From contig CAYNPO010000003.1 of assembly GCA_964399165.1 (NCBI GenBank), positions 141,015 to 205,014 on the forward strand: a DNA stretch of 64,000 bases, read 5' to 3'. Each line of letters opens with the position of its first letter. Within the stretch, counting starts at the first letter, position 1. Position numbers and translations under genes: made by a program. This document shows, one piece after another, positions 1-8,597 of this stretch. The notes under the pieces are model-generated. The model had not been told where the DNA came from. It worked only from the letters and a program-made list of their open reading frames with translations, and did not search any database. This DNA comes from UBA6144 sp964399165 (GTDB lineage Bacteria; Bdellovibrionota; Bacteriovoracia; Bacteriovoracales; Bacteriovoracaceae).

Positions 1-389
1 AGCCCCACATCAACTACAACCTGATCCCGGGCGTGGTGTACACCTGGCCGGAAGTTTCTGGCGTGGGCGCCACCGAGCAGGAGCTCAAGCAGAAAGGTGT
101 CGCCTTCAAGAGCGGCAAGTACCCCATGATGGCCCTGGGCCGGGCCCGGGCCTCCGAGGAGAAAGACGGCTTCATCAAGGTGTTGGCAGACGAAAAGACC
201 GACGAGATCCTGGGCGTGCACATGATCGGGCCCCGGGCCGCCGATCTCATCGCCGAGGCGGTGGTGGCCATGGAATACCGGGCCTCCGCCGAGGATGTGG
301 CCCGCATGTCCCATGCGCACCCGACCTACGCCGAGGCCTTTAAGGAAGCCTGCCTGATGGCCACTGCCAACCGCGGTCTCAATATATGA
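1..389 (+). CDS. lpdA: Dihydrolipoyl dehydrogenase (E3), C-terminal part
   Basis: Partial gene: the frame is already open at the window edge and encodes the last 128 residues. It begins inside the family-typical stretch PHINYNLIPGVVYTWPEV and runs through the dimerisation domain. Near the end is HAHPTYAEAF, carrying the His-Glu pair that acts as the acid/base at the partner subunit's disulphide in this flavoprotein family. The enzyme reoxidises lipoamide of 2-oxoacid dehydrogenase or glycine-cleavage complexes. The FAD and NAD domains lie outside the window, so which complex it serves cannot be told. It converges with the next gene, with 7 bases between the stops. Confidence 0.95.
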   Translation, partial: PHINYNLIPGVVYTWPEVSGVGATEQELKQKGVAFKSGKYPMMALGRARASEEKDGFIKVLADEKTDEILGVHMIGPRAADLIAEAVVAMEYRASAEDVARMSHAHPTYAEAFKEACLMATANRGLNI

Positions 390-396
390 GAGGCTT

Positions 397-843
397 CTAG
401 GCGGCTTTCTTCTCTTCGACGGGGGCGGCGGTCATGGCCGCCTTGAACTCGTGGCCGTTATCCACGAACCAGAAGGTCATCTTGCGGCGCTTGCCGTGAA
501 AGGACACGGTCACGGTCTGGAACTCGTCTTCCGCCCCTTCCACGTCCACTTCCGCCACCTGTGAGCGCGCCACCACCGTCTCACCCCATTTCCATGGAGC
601 GCGCACGCGGAAGCCATCCTCGTCCCAGCTCACTTGGTGGCGCTGGTCGTAGCCCACCATGCCCAGCACGCTGGCGGCCAAGGACACTCCCAAGAGCGTC
701 AGCAGGGCACCGGTGGGTCCTTCGCCGGCCCACTGGAGCATGAGCCAGCTCTGCACGCCGTAGGCGAGGGTTAAGAGCGGGACCACCCGGACCAGGTGGT
801 CCAAGTGTTTTTCCCGCGTGAATTGGTGGGTGGGCTTTTCCAT
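397..843 (-). CDS. Hypothetical two-helix membrane protein
   Basis: 148 residues, not recognised. I start at the ATG at 843 because AAGGAG lies just upstream; the longer open frame reaching 975 has no such site and an unlikely sequence. Residues about 18-38 and 45-65 form two hydrophobic helices. The C-terminal half is soluble and beta-rich (QVSWDEDGFRVRAPWKW and later strands), which resembles a small PH-like domain of the kind found in bacterial membrane proteins. It ends in a charged tail, EEKKAA. Function unknown. Confidence 0.72.
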   Translation of the reverse strand: MEKPTHQFTREKHLDHLVRVVPLLTLAYGVQSWLMLQWAGEGPTGALLTLLGVSLAASVLGMVGYDQRHQVSWDEDGFRVRAPWKWGETVVARSQVAEVDVEGAEDEFQTVTVSFHGKRRKMTFWFVDNGHEFKAAMTAAPVEEKKAA

Positions 844-883
844 GGGCTCCTTATCGGAACCCGGGAGAGGAACTAAACCGGCC

Positions 884-1255
884 TTATATGCAGCGGATCT
901 GGTTTTGGGCGGCGCTGATGGTGCAGTTGGTGGGGTTGACCTCGCCGGAGCAGACCACGTTGCCGGTAGTCGCATTCTCGGCGCAGCCGGTGTTGAGGAG
1001 GTAACGGGTGGATTGCGCCGTCATCCGGCAAACGGCCAGGCCAGGGCTGACGTTCACGGCCGCGTTGGCGGTCCAGTTTGGGTGGCTTCCCGCGGGAGTC
1101 AGGGGATCGTCGAAAACGCAGTTGCCACCACTGCGGGTGAAGAGGGCCACGGCCCCCACAGTGGTAAGGACGCCAGCAGTGCTGGTGAAGTGGTTCAAGT
1201 GGGCCCGGGCGGTGAAGCACATTCCCATCAAGGCCAAAAACAGCATGCTTTTCAT
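884..1255 (-). CDS. Hypothetical secreted cysteine-rich protein
   Basis: 123 residues. The ATG at 1255 is preceded by GGAGG at good spacing. A short signal peptide (MKSMLFLALMGMCFTARA) leads into a mature part with six cysteines that could form disulphides in the periplasm or outside (GGNCVF, VCRM, GCAEN, VCSGE, NCTI, RCI). No family recognised. An overlapping frame on the same strand reaching 1358 lacks a ribosome binding site and was not chosen. Confidence 0.65.
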   Translation of the reverse strand: MKSMLFLALMGMCFTARAHLNHFTSTAGVLTTVGAVALFTRSGGNCVFDDPLTPAGSHPNWTANAAVNVSPGLAVCRMTAQSTRYLLNTGCAENATTGNVVCSGEVNPTNCTISAAQNQIRCI

Positions 1256-1405
1256 GATTTCCTCCGGATGGCTTGATTATAGGCCAGTTTGGGCCGACGG
1301 CCAACGAGATCCAGATTGGGGAAATGTAGGGGAGTGTTTTAGTAGGCTTGCTGCCCACTATGGTTGGCGGCCCTCATGGGCCCAATGACCTAACGGCCTA
1401 TCCCT

Positions 1406-1433
1406 TTGACCGAGGGAAGATACCGGTTACAAT
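1406..1433 (+). promoter_or_regulatory. Sigma70-type promoter for the prepilin-like gene
   Basis: TTGACC at 1406-1411 and TACAAT at 1428-1433 are separated by 16 bases. Transcription would start near 1440, about 20 bases before the ATG at 1459, and the leader contains GGAGG. One of the best promoter matches in the window. Confidence 0.65.
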
Positions 1434-1458
1434 GGCTTAAATGAGAATCGGAGGAGTT

Positions 1459-2184
1459 ATGCAACTCAAGTGGGACCAACGGGGCATGTCCTTGATCGAG
1501 GTCATGATCGCCGTCTCCATCCTTTCCTTGATCATGGTCGGGGTCATGACCATGTCCAAGAACATGGAGAAGTCCGCGAAGTCGGCCGAGAAAAAGTCCG
1601 ACATCGAACAGGTGGTCCGGGAAATCCAGACCCTCCTCGCCGACAAAGAAAACTGCAGCGCCACCGTCATGGGGGCCGCTGCTACCGGTAACACCGTCAT
1701 CACCTCCATCAAGCAACTCAACTCCGCCGGCACCCTGGTGGGGCACACCCGCCTGCGCTCTTCCACCCAAGCGGCCCCCACATACGTTTCCAAGGGCATG
1801 ATCATCAACGGGATGTTCCTGAAGTGGCTGAGCAACACCGCCAGCGGCGCCAACTTCGAGCTGCACGTCACCTTCATGAAGAGCGTGAAGGCCGGGGGCG
1901 CCACCGCCGGGGCGGAGAAAGCCAAAGAGACGTTTTATGGCTCCAATCTGGTGACCCGCGTGATCCCCCTGCAAATCGACAACTGTACCCGCTACGTGGC
2001 CTTCGGGGTCGACGCGGCCAGCGCCCAGGGCTTCTGTGTGCAGAGCGGTGGCACGCCGACTGGTAGCGTCGTCAGTCTGTTCTCCGACAGCGCCCCCAGC
2101 GTGACGGTGCCCGACAACCATTACGCCGTCGCTTGCCGCGTCTGTGACCCCGTCACCCGCCCCCGCGTGAATGGCTGTATCTAA
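1459..2184 (+). CDS. Type IV prepilin-like protein
   Basis: 241 residues. The N-terminus is a textbook prepilin: a short leader QLKWDQRG, then MSLIEVMIAVSILSL with the conserved Glu at mature position 5 and a long hydrophobic helix. It would be cut and methylated by a PilD-type peptidase and placed in a type IV pilus or type II secretion pseudopilus. The rest has cysteines spread over the C-terminal half (CRVCDP, NGCI) and fits a minor pilin. The start at 1459 follows GGAGG at 1450-1454; an in-frame ATG at 1441 is possible. The next gene overlaps its end by 14 bases, so the two are probably co-expressed. No other pilus gene is adjacent. Confidence 0.82.
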   Translation: MQLKWDQRGMSLIEVMIAVSILSLIMVGVMTMSKNMEKSAKSAEKKSDIEQVVREIQTLLADKENCSATVMGAAATGNTVITSIKQLNSAGTLVGHTRLRSSTQAAPTYVSKGMIINGMFLKWLSNTASGANFELHVTFMKSVKAGGATAGAEKAKETFYGSNLVTRVIPLQIDNCTRYVAFGVDAASAQGFCVQSGGTPTGSVVSLFSDSAPSVTVPDNHYAVACRVCDPVTRPRVNGCI

Positions 2185-2749
2185 TTCGCCCCGCATGGGT
2201 TGGTTTTTCGCGCTTTTTATGGGCCTTGCCCATGCCCAGACGGACTTCAAAGATGTCTTGCCCATGTCGGTGGAGGACCTGGTGAAGGCCAGCGCCGAGC
2301 AAATCCCCTGCTCCTCGCTTTCCGTGAGCAGCCTTTGTCGGGCCTTCCCTTGGCCCCCCCGCAAGGGGGAGGGCGTGGTGAAGGTCGGGGCCACGGCCGT
2401 GGTGTTCGTCCGCGAAGCCCCGCCGGAAGGCTCCCGCATGTCTAGCTGGTTGCGCAAATTCCCGGAGGACAAACGCCAGGAATTCTACACGCTCCTGGCC
2501 GCGGTTTCTGAGCGGACCGCTAACGCCTTCGCCACGGCGAGCATGTCTTCCCTGCTGATCCTCGTGCTGCGAGACACGGCCGAAGGGGGCGGGCGCCAGG
2601 TCAAGTCGGCCCTGTTCACTTCTCAAGGGGTCATGTCGGACTTCCTGCCGCGTTGGTTTCCGGTGTTCCAGTCCGAGCTCGATGCCACCACCGGTACCTG
2701 GTACGCCCCCACCGAGTTCGTCCCGTTCTACCAGTACGCCGCTTACTGA
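2171..2749 (+). CDS. Hypothetical secreted protein linked to the prepilin
   Basis: 192 residues, unknown family. Begins inside the end of the prepilin gene (14-base overlap), suggesting translational coupling. It has a signal-peptide-like start (MGWFFALFMGLAHAQ); the true start may be the ATG at 2195, which would give a cleaner signal peptide. The mature protein is unremarkable apart from two cysteines (IPCSS, SLCRA). The coupling suggests an exported partner of the pilin-like protein, but this is inference only. Confidence 0.65.
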   Translation: MAVSNSPRMGWFFALFMGLAHAQTDFKDVLPMSVEDLVKASAEQIPCSSLSVSSLCRAFPWPPRKGEGVVKVGATAVVFVREAPPEGSRMSSWLRKFPEDKRQEFYTLLAAVSERTANAFATASMSSLLILVLRDTAEGGGRQVKSALFTSQGVMSDFLPRWFPVFQSELDATTGTWYAPTEFVPFYQYAAY

Positions 2750-2768
2750 TTTTCGCGACGCACCTCCC

Positions 2769-2797
2769 TTGGTAGCTCCTCCCTGACGGTGTAGAAT
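2769..2797 (+). promoter_or_regulatory. Sigma70-type promoter for the acnA operon
   Basis: TTGGTA at 2769-2774 and TAGAAT at 2792-2797 with a 17-base spacer. Transcription would start near 2804, leaving a leader of about 22 bases that carries GAGGAG before the GTG start at 2827. Confidence 0.6.
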
Positions 2798-2826
2798 CTA
2801 GCATCACCCCATCTGAGGAGACGTCC

Positions 2827-5514
2827 GTGTCCACATTCCGCAAGGATTCCTTCAAAACCCGCCGCACTCTGACCGTGGGCGGGAAGAGTTACGATTACTT
2901 CTCCCTTAAGGCCGCCCAGGCCGCCGGCGTTGGCGACGTGGACAATCTGCCGTACTCGTTGAAGGTGTTGATGGAGAACTTGCTCAGGAACGAAGACGAC
3001 TTCACCGTTTTCGGCGATGACATCAAGGCCATGGGCCAGTGGACCAAGGACCGCCGTTCCACCCGCGAGATCAATTACTACCCCGCACGTGTGCTCATGC
3101 AGGACTTCACCGGCGTGCCCGCGGTGGTGGACCTGGCGGCCATGCGCGACGCCATGAAGGCCGTGGGAGGCGATCCCCAGAAGATCAACCCGCTGGTTCC
3201 GGTGGACCTGGTCATTGACCACTCCCTGATCGTGGACCACTACGCCACCAAAGAGAGCTTCGAGCAGAACAAGGCCTTGGAGTACGAGAGGAACGGCGAG
3301 CGCTACAAGTTCCTCAAGTGGGGCCAGAAGAGCTTCAAGAACTTCCGCGTGGTGCCCCCGGGCACGGGCATCTGCCACCAAGTGAACCTTGAGTACATCG
3401 CCCAGACCGTGTGGACCAGGGAGGAGGACGGCAAGACTCTCGCTTACTGCGACACCTGCGTGGGCACCGACTCCCACACCACCATGATCAACGGTCTCTC
3501 GGTCTTGGGCTGGGGCGTGGGTGGCATCGAGGCGGAAGCCGCCATGCTGGGCCAGGCCGTGACCATGCTCATCCCCGAAGTGGTGGGCTTCAAGCTCACC
3601 GGCAAGACCAAAGAGGGCGTCACGGCCACCGACGTGGTCCTCACCGTCACCCAAATGCTGCGCAAGAAAGGCGTGGTGGACAAATTCGTGGAGTTCTACG
3701 GACCGGGCCTCAAAGACATGACGCTGGCCGACCGCGCCACCATCGCCAACATGGCCCCGGAGTACGGCGCCACCTGTGGCTTCTTCCCGGTGGACGAGAA
3801 GACCATTGAGTTCCTGCGCTTCACCGGCCGCGACGAGGCCCGGGCCCAATTGGTGGAAGCTTACGCCAAGGAGCAGGGCCTGTGGCGCAACGACGCCAAG
3901 GACCCCATCTTTACCGACGCCCTCGAGCTTGACCTCTCCACCGTGGTGCCCAGCCTGGCCGGCCCCAAACGCCCCCAGGACCGCGTGGCCCTTTCCGATT
4001 TGTCCGAGGGCTTCATGGCCGCGCTGACCGGGGACTTCAAGGTCGCCAGTGATGACGTGAACAAGAAGCAGCAGGTGGAAGGGGAAAACTTCACCATCAC
4101 CCACGGCGACGTGATGATCGCCGCCATCACTTCCTGCACCAACACCTCCAACCCCTCGGTGATGATCGCGGCGGGGCTGGTGGCCAAGAAGGCCGCGGCC
4201 CTTGGTCTCACCGCCAAGCCTTGGGTGAAGACCTCCCTGGCCCCGGGCTCCCAGGTCGTGACGGATTACCTGGAAGCCTCCGGACTCCAGGGCGATCTGG
4301 ACAAAGTCGGCTTCAGCTTGGTGGGCTATGGATGCACCTCCTGCATTGGCAACTCCGGGCCATTGAAGCCCCAGTTCTCCAAAGCGATCAAGGACGGAAA
4401 CCTCGCCACCTCCAGTGTTCTTTCGGGTAACCGTAACTTCGAGGGCCGGGTTTCCCCCGATACCAAGGCCAACTACCTCGCGTCTCCACCATTGGTGGTC
4501 GCCTACGCCATTGCCGGCAACACCAAGATCAACCTCTCCAAGGACCCCATCGCCAAGGACAAGAACGGCAAGGACGTCTTCCTCAAAGACATCTGGCCCA
4601 CCTCTCAGGAAGTTCAGGACACCATGGCGAAGGCGATCACCCCGGCCATGTTCAAGTCCCGCTACGCCGACGTGTTCAAGGGCGACGCCAACTGGCAAAA
4701 AATCCAGGCCCCGGAAGGGGAGACCTTCGCCTGGGACAAGGACTCCACTTACATCAACAATCCGCCCTACTTCGTGGGCATGCAGAAGCACCCCTCGCCC
4801 ATCCAAGACGTGGTAGGTGCCCGCGTGCTGGCGCTCCTGGGCGACTCCATCACCACCGACCACATCTCGCCGGCCGGTTCCTTCAAGCCCGACACCCCCG
4901 CCGGGAAATACCTGGTGGAGCGCGGAGTGAAACCCGCCGACTTCAACCAGTATGGCGCCCGCCGGGGCCATGACGAGGTCATGACCCGCGGGACCTTCGC
5001 CAACATCCGCCTGAAAAATGAGATGGTGAAGAGCGGGAAGGAAGGTGGTTTCACCACGCTGGTCACCACCGGCGAGGAGACCACCATTTACGAAGCCGCC
5101 CAGGCCTACAAGAGGGCCAACACCCCGCTGGTGATCTTCGCGGGCAAGGAGTACGGGACGGGATCCAGCCGTGACTGGGCCGCCAAGGGCACGCGCCTTT
5201 TGGGCATCAAGGCCGTGGTGGCGGAGAGCTTCGAGCGGATCCACCGCTCTAATCTCATCGGCATGGGCGTGATCCCATTGGTGTTCACCAACGGCCAGAC
5301 CCGCAAGACGCTGAACCTGGACGGCACGGAAACCGTGCATCTAACGGGCATCGCCAACATGGGACCTAAGGCCCTGATCCAGGCCGAAATCCGTCGCACG
5401 AGCGGCGAGGTGGAAAAGGTGCAGCTCCAGTCGCGGATCGATACCGCCAACGAGCTGGAGTACTACAAGAACTCCGGCATCCTGCACTACGTGCTGCGGA
5501 AGCTGAATGGCTGA
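2827..5514 (+). CDS. acnA: Aconitate hydratase A
   Basis: 895 residues, the normal length for the AcnA/IRP1 type. Converts citrate to isocitrate in the TCA cycle using a [4Fe-4S] cluster. Cluster ligands are in place: Cys437 in TSCTNTSNPS and Cys503/Cys506 in GCTSCIGNSG. The N-terminal signature CDTCVGTDSHTTM and the C-terminal swivel domain (SSRDWAAKG, SFERIHRSNLIGMG) are complete. The start is GTG, set by GAGGAG six bases upstream. First gene of a four-gene operon: the next ATG lies within its last codons. Depends on Fe-S cluster supply, for which the Suf genes are at 42511-47999. Confidence 0.97.
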   Translation: MSTFRKDSFKTRRTLTVGGKSYDYFSLKAAQAAGVGDVDNLPYSLKVLMENLLRNEDDFTVFGDDIKAMGQWTKDRRSTREINYYPARVLMQDFTGVPAVVDLAAMRDAMKAVGGDPQKINPLVPVDLVIDHSLIVDHYATKESFEQNKALEYERNGERYKFLKWGQKSFKNFRVVPPGTGICHQVNLEYIAQTVWTREEDGKTLAYCDTCVGTDSHTTMINGLSVLGWGVGGIEAEAAMLGQAVTMLIPEVVGFKLTGKTKEGVTATDVVLTVTQMLRKKGVVDKFVEFYGPGLKDMTLADRATIANMAPEYGATCGFFPVDEKTIEFLRFTGRDEARAQLVEAYAKEQGLWRNDAKDPIFTDALELDLSTVVPSLAGPKRPQDRVALSDLSEGFMAALTGDFKVASDDVNKKQQVEGENFTITHGDVMIAAITSCTNTSNPSVMIAAGLVAKKAAALGLTAKPWVKTSLAPGSQVVTDYLEASGLQGDLDKVGFSLVGYGCTSCIGNSGPLKPQFSKAIKDGNLATSSVLSGNRNFEGRVSPDTKANYLASPPLVVAYAIAGNTKINLSKDPIAKDKNGKDVFLKDIWPTSQEVQDTMAKAITPAMFKSRYADVFKGDANWQKIQAPEGETFAWDKDSTYINNPPYFVGMQKHPSPIQDVVGARVLALLGDSITTDHISPAGSFKPDTPAGKYLVERGVKPADFNQYGARRGHDEVMTRGTFANIRLKNEMVKSGKEGGFTTLVTTGEETTIYEAAQAYKRANTPLVIFAGKEYGTGSSRDWAAKGTRLLGIKAVVAESFERIHRSNLIGMGVIPLVFTNGQTRKTLNLDGTETVHLTGIANMGPKALIQAEIRRTSGEVEKVQLQSRIDTANELEYYKNSGILHYVLRKLNG

Positions 5515-6274
5515 GCGGCGCCGTCGCGCCCTGGTGACGGGGGCCTCCTCGGGTATAGGGGAGGCCTTGGTGCGCTTGCTTGCGGGCCGCGGCCATGAAG
5601 TGTGGATGGTGGCCAGGCGCGGGGAGCGCCTGCGAGAGCTCTGTGAGGAGCTTGCAGTCCAACATCCTCGGGCGCTCCTGCGACCTGTGGTGGTGGACGC
5701 CACCGCCGACGATTTCATTCCCTGCCTGGAAGCGGCCGGCGCCCTGGAGGTGGACATCCTGGTCAATAACGCGGGCCTCGCCCTGGGCCGCTCGCCGGTG
5801 GCCCTCTCAGAAGAGGGCGACTTCGACGCCATGTGGGACGTGAACGTGCGCTCCTTGGTGGCCCTCACCCGCGCCGTGCTTCCGGGCATGCTCAAGCGGG
5901 GAGGGGCGGATATCCTGAACGTGTGTTCCATCGCCGGCCACTGGACTTACCCCGGTGGCGCGGTCTACTGCGCTAGCAAGCACGCGGTATGGGCCTTTAC
6001 CCGGGCCCTGCGGGAGGAGACGTGCGGACGCGACGTGCGCGTGATGCAAATCTCCCCGGGCATGGTGGAGACCGAATTCTCCGTTGTGCGCTTCAAGGGC
6101 GACGAAGGCGCCGCCAAGAAAGTCTATGAGGGCATGACCCCCCTGACGGGCATGGATGTGGCCGAGCAGATGCTCTTCATGCTCGAGCGCCCCCGCCACG
6201 TGTGCATGGACGAAGTGGTGTTGATGCCCACGGATCAAGGCTCCCCGACCACCGTCCACCGGCGCTCCCCATGA
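5507..6274 (+). CDS. Short-chain dehydrogenase/reductase
   Basis: 255 residues, classical SDR. The Rossmann motif TGASSGIG is at the N-terminus, NNAG follows in the middle, and the catalytic Tyr154-x3-Lys158 is in YCASK. Similarity is to the YdfG-like group of NADP-dependent 3-hydroxyacid/serine dehydrogenases (PGMVETEFS after the active site). The substrate cannot be fixed from sequence. The ATG overlaps the end of acnA by 8 bases and its stop overlaps the next ATG, so it is translationally coupled on both sides. Confidence 0.85.
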   Translation: MAERRRRALVTGASSGIGEALVRLLAGRGHEVWMVARRGERLRELCEELAVQHPRALLRPVVVDATADDFIPCLEAAGALEVDILVNNAGLALGRSPVALSEEGDFDAMWDVNVRSLVALTRAVLPGMLKRGGADILNVCSIAGHWTYPGGAVYCASKHAVWAFTRALREETCGRDVRVMQISPGMVETEFSVVRFKGDEGAAKKVYEGMTPLTGMDVAEQMLFMLERPRHVCMDEVVLMPTDQGSPTTVHRRSP

Positions 6275-7545
6275 ATGTCATCGACGCGGTTTTCGCCACC
6301 TCGGAGAAAGTGGAGCGGGCCCAGCTTGCCCTGGATCCCGCCACGGGATTGATCTCGGCTTTCGGCCAACTGGGCGTCCCCCGCGGGAAGGTAGACTGGT
6401 TCTACGGCGACGAATGCCTGGCCTTTGCCGGCATGGGGGACATTCACGTGCACGCTCGGGAGGATGTTTCCCGTCAGCATGTCCACAAAGAAGACTTCCA
6501 CTCGGCCGGGCTCGCGGCGCTCAATGGTGGGATAACCCACCTCTGCGACATGCCCAACAACCCCGTGCCCCCGGTGGACCGCGCTTCGTATTTGGCCAAG
6601 CTGGCGCTGACCGAGGGCAAGCCCGTACCGCTACTTTTGTACGCGGGCATCGGGCCGGAAACGTCGCCCTTGGACCTTATGGTGCCGTACAAGGCCTATA
6701 TGGGGCCTTCCATCGGTGAGCTTTTTTTTCGCGATACCGAAGTGCTGGATCGAGCACTCTCCCGCTACGTGGGGCAAAATGTGAGTTTCCACTGCGAAGA
6801 CCCCCAGGAGCTGGAGCGCCACAAGGCGGGGCCAGAGCACCATCTGCGCCGGCCAGTGAGCTGCGAGCTCATGGCCACGGCCACCGCCTTGGAAATGATC
6901 CGAAATCACCGGCTGCGTGGGAAGCTTTGCCACTACAGCGCCGGCGGCGGGTTGCCCCTGATCCGTGCTGCCAAGGCCTCAGGCGTGGACGTGACGTGCG
7001 AGGTGACTCCCCAGCACCTGTATTTTGCCCAGGAAGAGCTTGATCCGGCCGCCCGGGTGCCTTTCCAGATGAACCCGCCGATCCGCGGGCGGGATGACCG
7101 GGAGGCCATGCTGGAGGCAGCCCGCGTGGGCGACATCGATTACCTGGCCACCGACCACGCTCCCCACACGCCGGAGGAGAAGGCCAAGGGAACATCCGGG
7201 CTCACGGGGTTGGATTCCTACGGGGCCTTCGTCACGTGGCTTTTGCGCGAGAAAGGGTTCACGCCCCAGCGCATCGCCCTGCTGGCTTCGGAGAACCCCG
7301 GCACTTTCGTGAACCGCTTCTTGCCCGGGCTCATCCCACTACATGCGCCTTATGCGGGTCTGGGCCAGGGATTTGGCTTCTTGCGCCCGGGTTACGTGGG
7401 CAATGTGACCGTGTTAAACCTTCGTTCTCCCTTCACGCTCGCGCCGGAGCACTTGGCGACCAAGGCGCGGAGCAACCCGTTCCTGGGCGTGACCTTCCCA
7501 GGGAGGGTGGAAAACGTTTTCCTGCGTGGGAGACCCGAGCGATGA
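6271..7545 (+). CDS. pyrC: Dihydroorotase (class I)
   Basis: 424 residues. Amidohydrolase that closes carbamoyl aspartate to dihydroorotate in pyrimidine synthesis. Metal ligands are visible: His59 and His61 in GDIHVHARED, Lys141 (the carboxylated bridging lysine) in VPYKAYMG, and Asp295 in ATDHAPHTPEE. NPPIRG fits the substrate loop. The start chosen at 6271 overlaps the upstream stop as ATGA; the longer frame upstream lies inside the SDR gene. Other cyclic amidohydrolases (hydantoinase, allantoinase) are alternatives, but the HARED and DHAPHT motifs favour dihydroorotase. Third gene of the acnA operon. Confidence 0.87.
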   Translation: MNVIDAVFATSEKVERAQLALDPATGLISAFGQLGVPRGKVDWFYGDECLAFAGMGDIHVHAREDVSRQHVHKEDFHSAGLAALNGGITHLCDMPNNPVPPVDRASYLAKLALTEGKPVPLLLYAGIGPETSPLDLMVPYKAYMGPSIGELFFRDTEVLDRALSRYVGQNVSFHCEDPQELERHKAGPEHHLRRPVSCELMATATALEMIRNHRLRGKLCHYSAGGGLPLIRAAKASGVDVTCEVTPQHLYFAQEELDPAARVPFQMNPPIRGRDDREAMLEAARVGDIDYLATDHAPHTPEEKAKGTSGLTGLDSYGAFVTWLLREKGFTPQRIALLASENPGTFVNRFLPGLIPLHAPYAGLGQGFGFLRPGYVGNVTVLNLRSPFTLAPEHLATKARSNPFLGVTFPGRVENVFLRGRPER

Positions 7546-8597
7546 AACCGTGGCTATGGGGGGTGTTGGGCGTGACCGCACCGGTGGTGCTGAGTTTTGC
7601 CTGGGCCACCTACCCCTGGAATCTTTTCCCCAAAACCCGCCAGGGGGAGATTGGCAGTGTCCCGGGCGCGGCCTCCGCACCCGAGCGGCCCACCACCCTC
7701 ACGCTCCTGACCTGGAACATAGCCTGGGCCTATGGCCCTGGCTCCGAAGGCACTGACGACTACGTGCCTAAGGACCCCGCCCATTTCCGCCGGCACCTGG
7801 AAGGCATCGCCACCGCCATCCGCGCCTCGGGCGCCGACGTGGTGCTGTTGCAGGAAATCGACTACGGGGCCGCCCGCTCCCACGGGCAAGACCAATTGGT
7901 GGAACTCGCGCGCCTCACGGGCCTCTCCCACTGGGCCAGGGCCGAATCCTGGCGCGCCAACTACATCCCATTCCCTTTTTCACCCTGGTCGCGGCATTTT
8001 GGCCGCATGCGCTCGGGAGGGGGCGTGATCTCCCGTTGGCCACTCACCGCGAACAAGGTCGATCTCCTTCAGAAGCCGCTCAACAAGTCCTGGTGGTATA
8101 ACCTCTTTTACCTGTACCGCTACTTCCAGACCGTGGAGATGCGGATCGGGGAGCGCCACGTGCGGCTGATCAACCTACACCTTGAGGCCTTTGACCAGGA
8201 AACCAAAATGTCCCAGGCGCGCCAGTTGTTGGCCAAAGCCAAGAACGAGAAGCTCGACTTCGTGGGCGGTGACTTCAACATGCTGCCTGAGGCGGCCATG
8301 AAGCGCTCGGGGTTCTCCAACCCTGAGGACCGCTACGAGGCCGACGCCACTCCCCGCATCCTGGCGGAGATGCCCCTGAAAGAAGTGGTAGAACCCGCCG
8401 TCTACGCCCGCCGCGAGGAAGCTTGGTTCACCTATCCATCGGTACGCCCTGACCGCCGGCTGGACTACATCTATTACGGTAAGCGCTGGGTCCCCATGCG
8501 CTCGGAAGTGGTCAACGGGACCGATCCCGGCGTATCCGACCACCTGCCGCTGAAGGCCGTGTTCCAGTTCTTCGAGCCAGAATTCATTCGAGATTGA
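7542..8597 (+). CDS. Endonuclease/exonuclease/phosphatase-family protein, membrane-anchored
   Basis: 351 residues. One N-terminal hydrophobic helix (WLWGVLGVTAPVVLSFAW) should anchor it to the inner membrane with the catalytic domain in the periplasm, or act as a signal peptide. The domain has the family's metal and phosphate motifs in order: LLTWNIAW, VVLLQEIDYG, GGDFNMLPE, RLDYIYYG and GVSDHLPL. It could be a nuclease, a phosphodiesterase or a lipid phosphatase; sequence alone does not decide. ATGA overlap with pyrC upstream. Its last 14 bases overlap the end of the convergent transglycosylase gene. Confidence 0.84.
   Translation: MKPWLWGVLGVTAPVVLSFAWATYPWNLFPKTRQGEIGSVPGAASAPERPTTLTLLTWNIAWAYGPGSEGTDDYVPKDPAHFRRHLEGIATAIRASGADVVLLQEIDYGAARSHGQDQLVELARLTGLSHWARAESWRANYIPFPFSPWSRHFGRMRSGGGVISRWPLTANKVDLLQKPLNKSWWYNLFYLYRYFQTVEMRIGERHVRLINLHLEAFDQETKMSQARQLLAKAKNEKLDFVGGDFNMLPEAAMKRSGFSNPEDRYEADATPRILAEMPLKEVVEPAVYARREEAWFTYPSVRPDRRLDYIYYGKRWVPMRSEVVNGTDPGVSDHLPLKAVFQFFEPEFIRD

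Noticed and set aside
873..1358. Alternative minus-strand frame overlapping the small secreted protein at 884-1255
   Set aside because: No ribosome binding site, no signal peptide, His/Pro/Arg-rich; the 884-1255 frame has both signals.
2743..5340. Long open frame opposite aconitase (865 codons)
   Set aside because: It is a shadow of the acnA coding strand in GC-rich DNA: low-complexity Gly/Val/His-rich translation, no ribosome binding site, and acnA is unmistakable.
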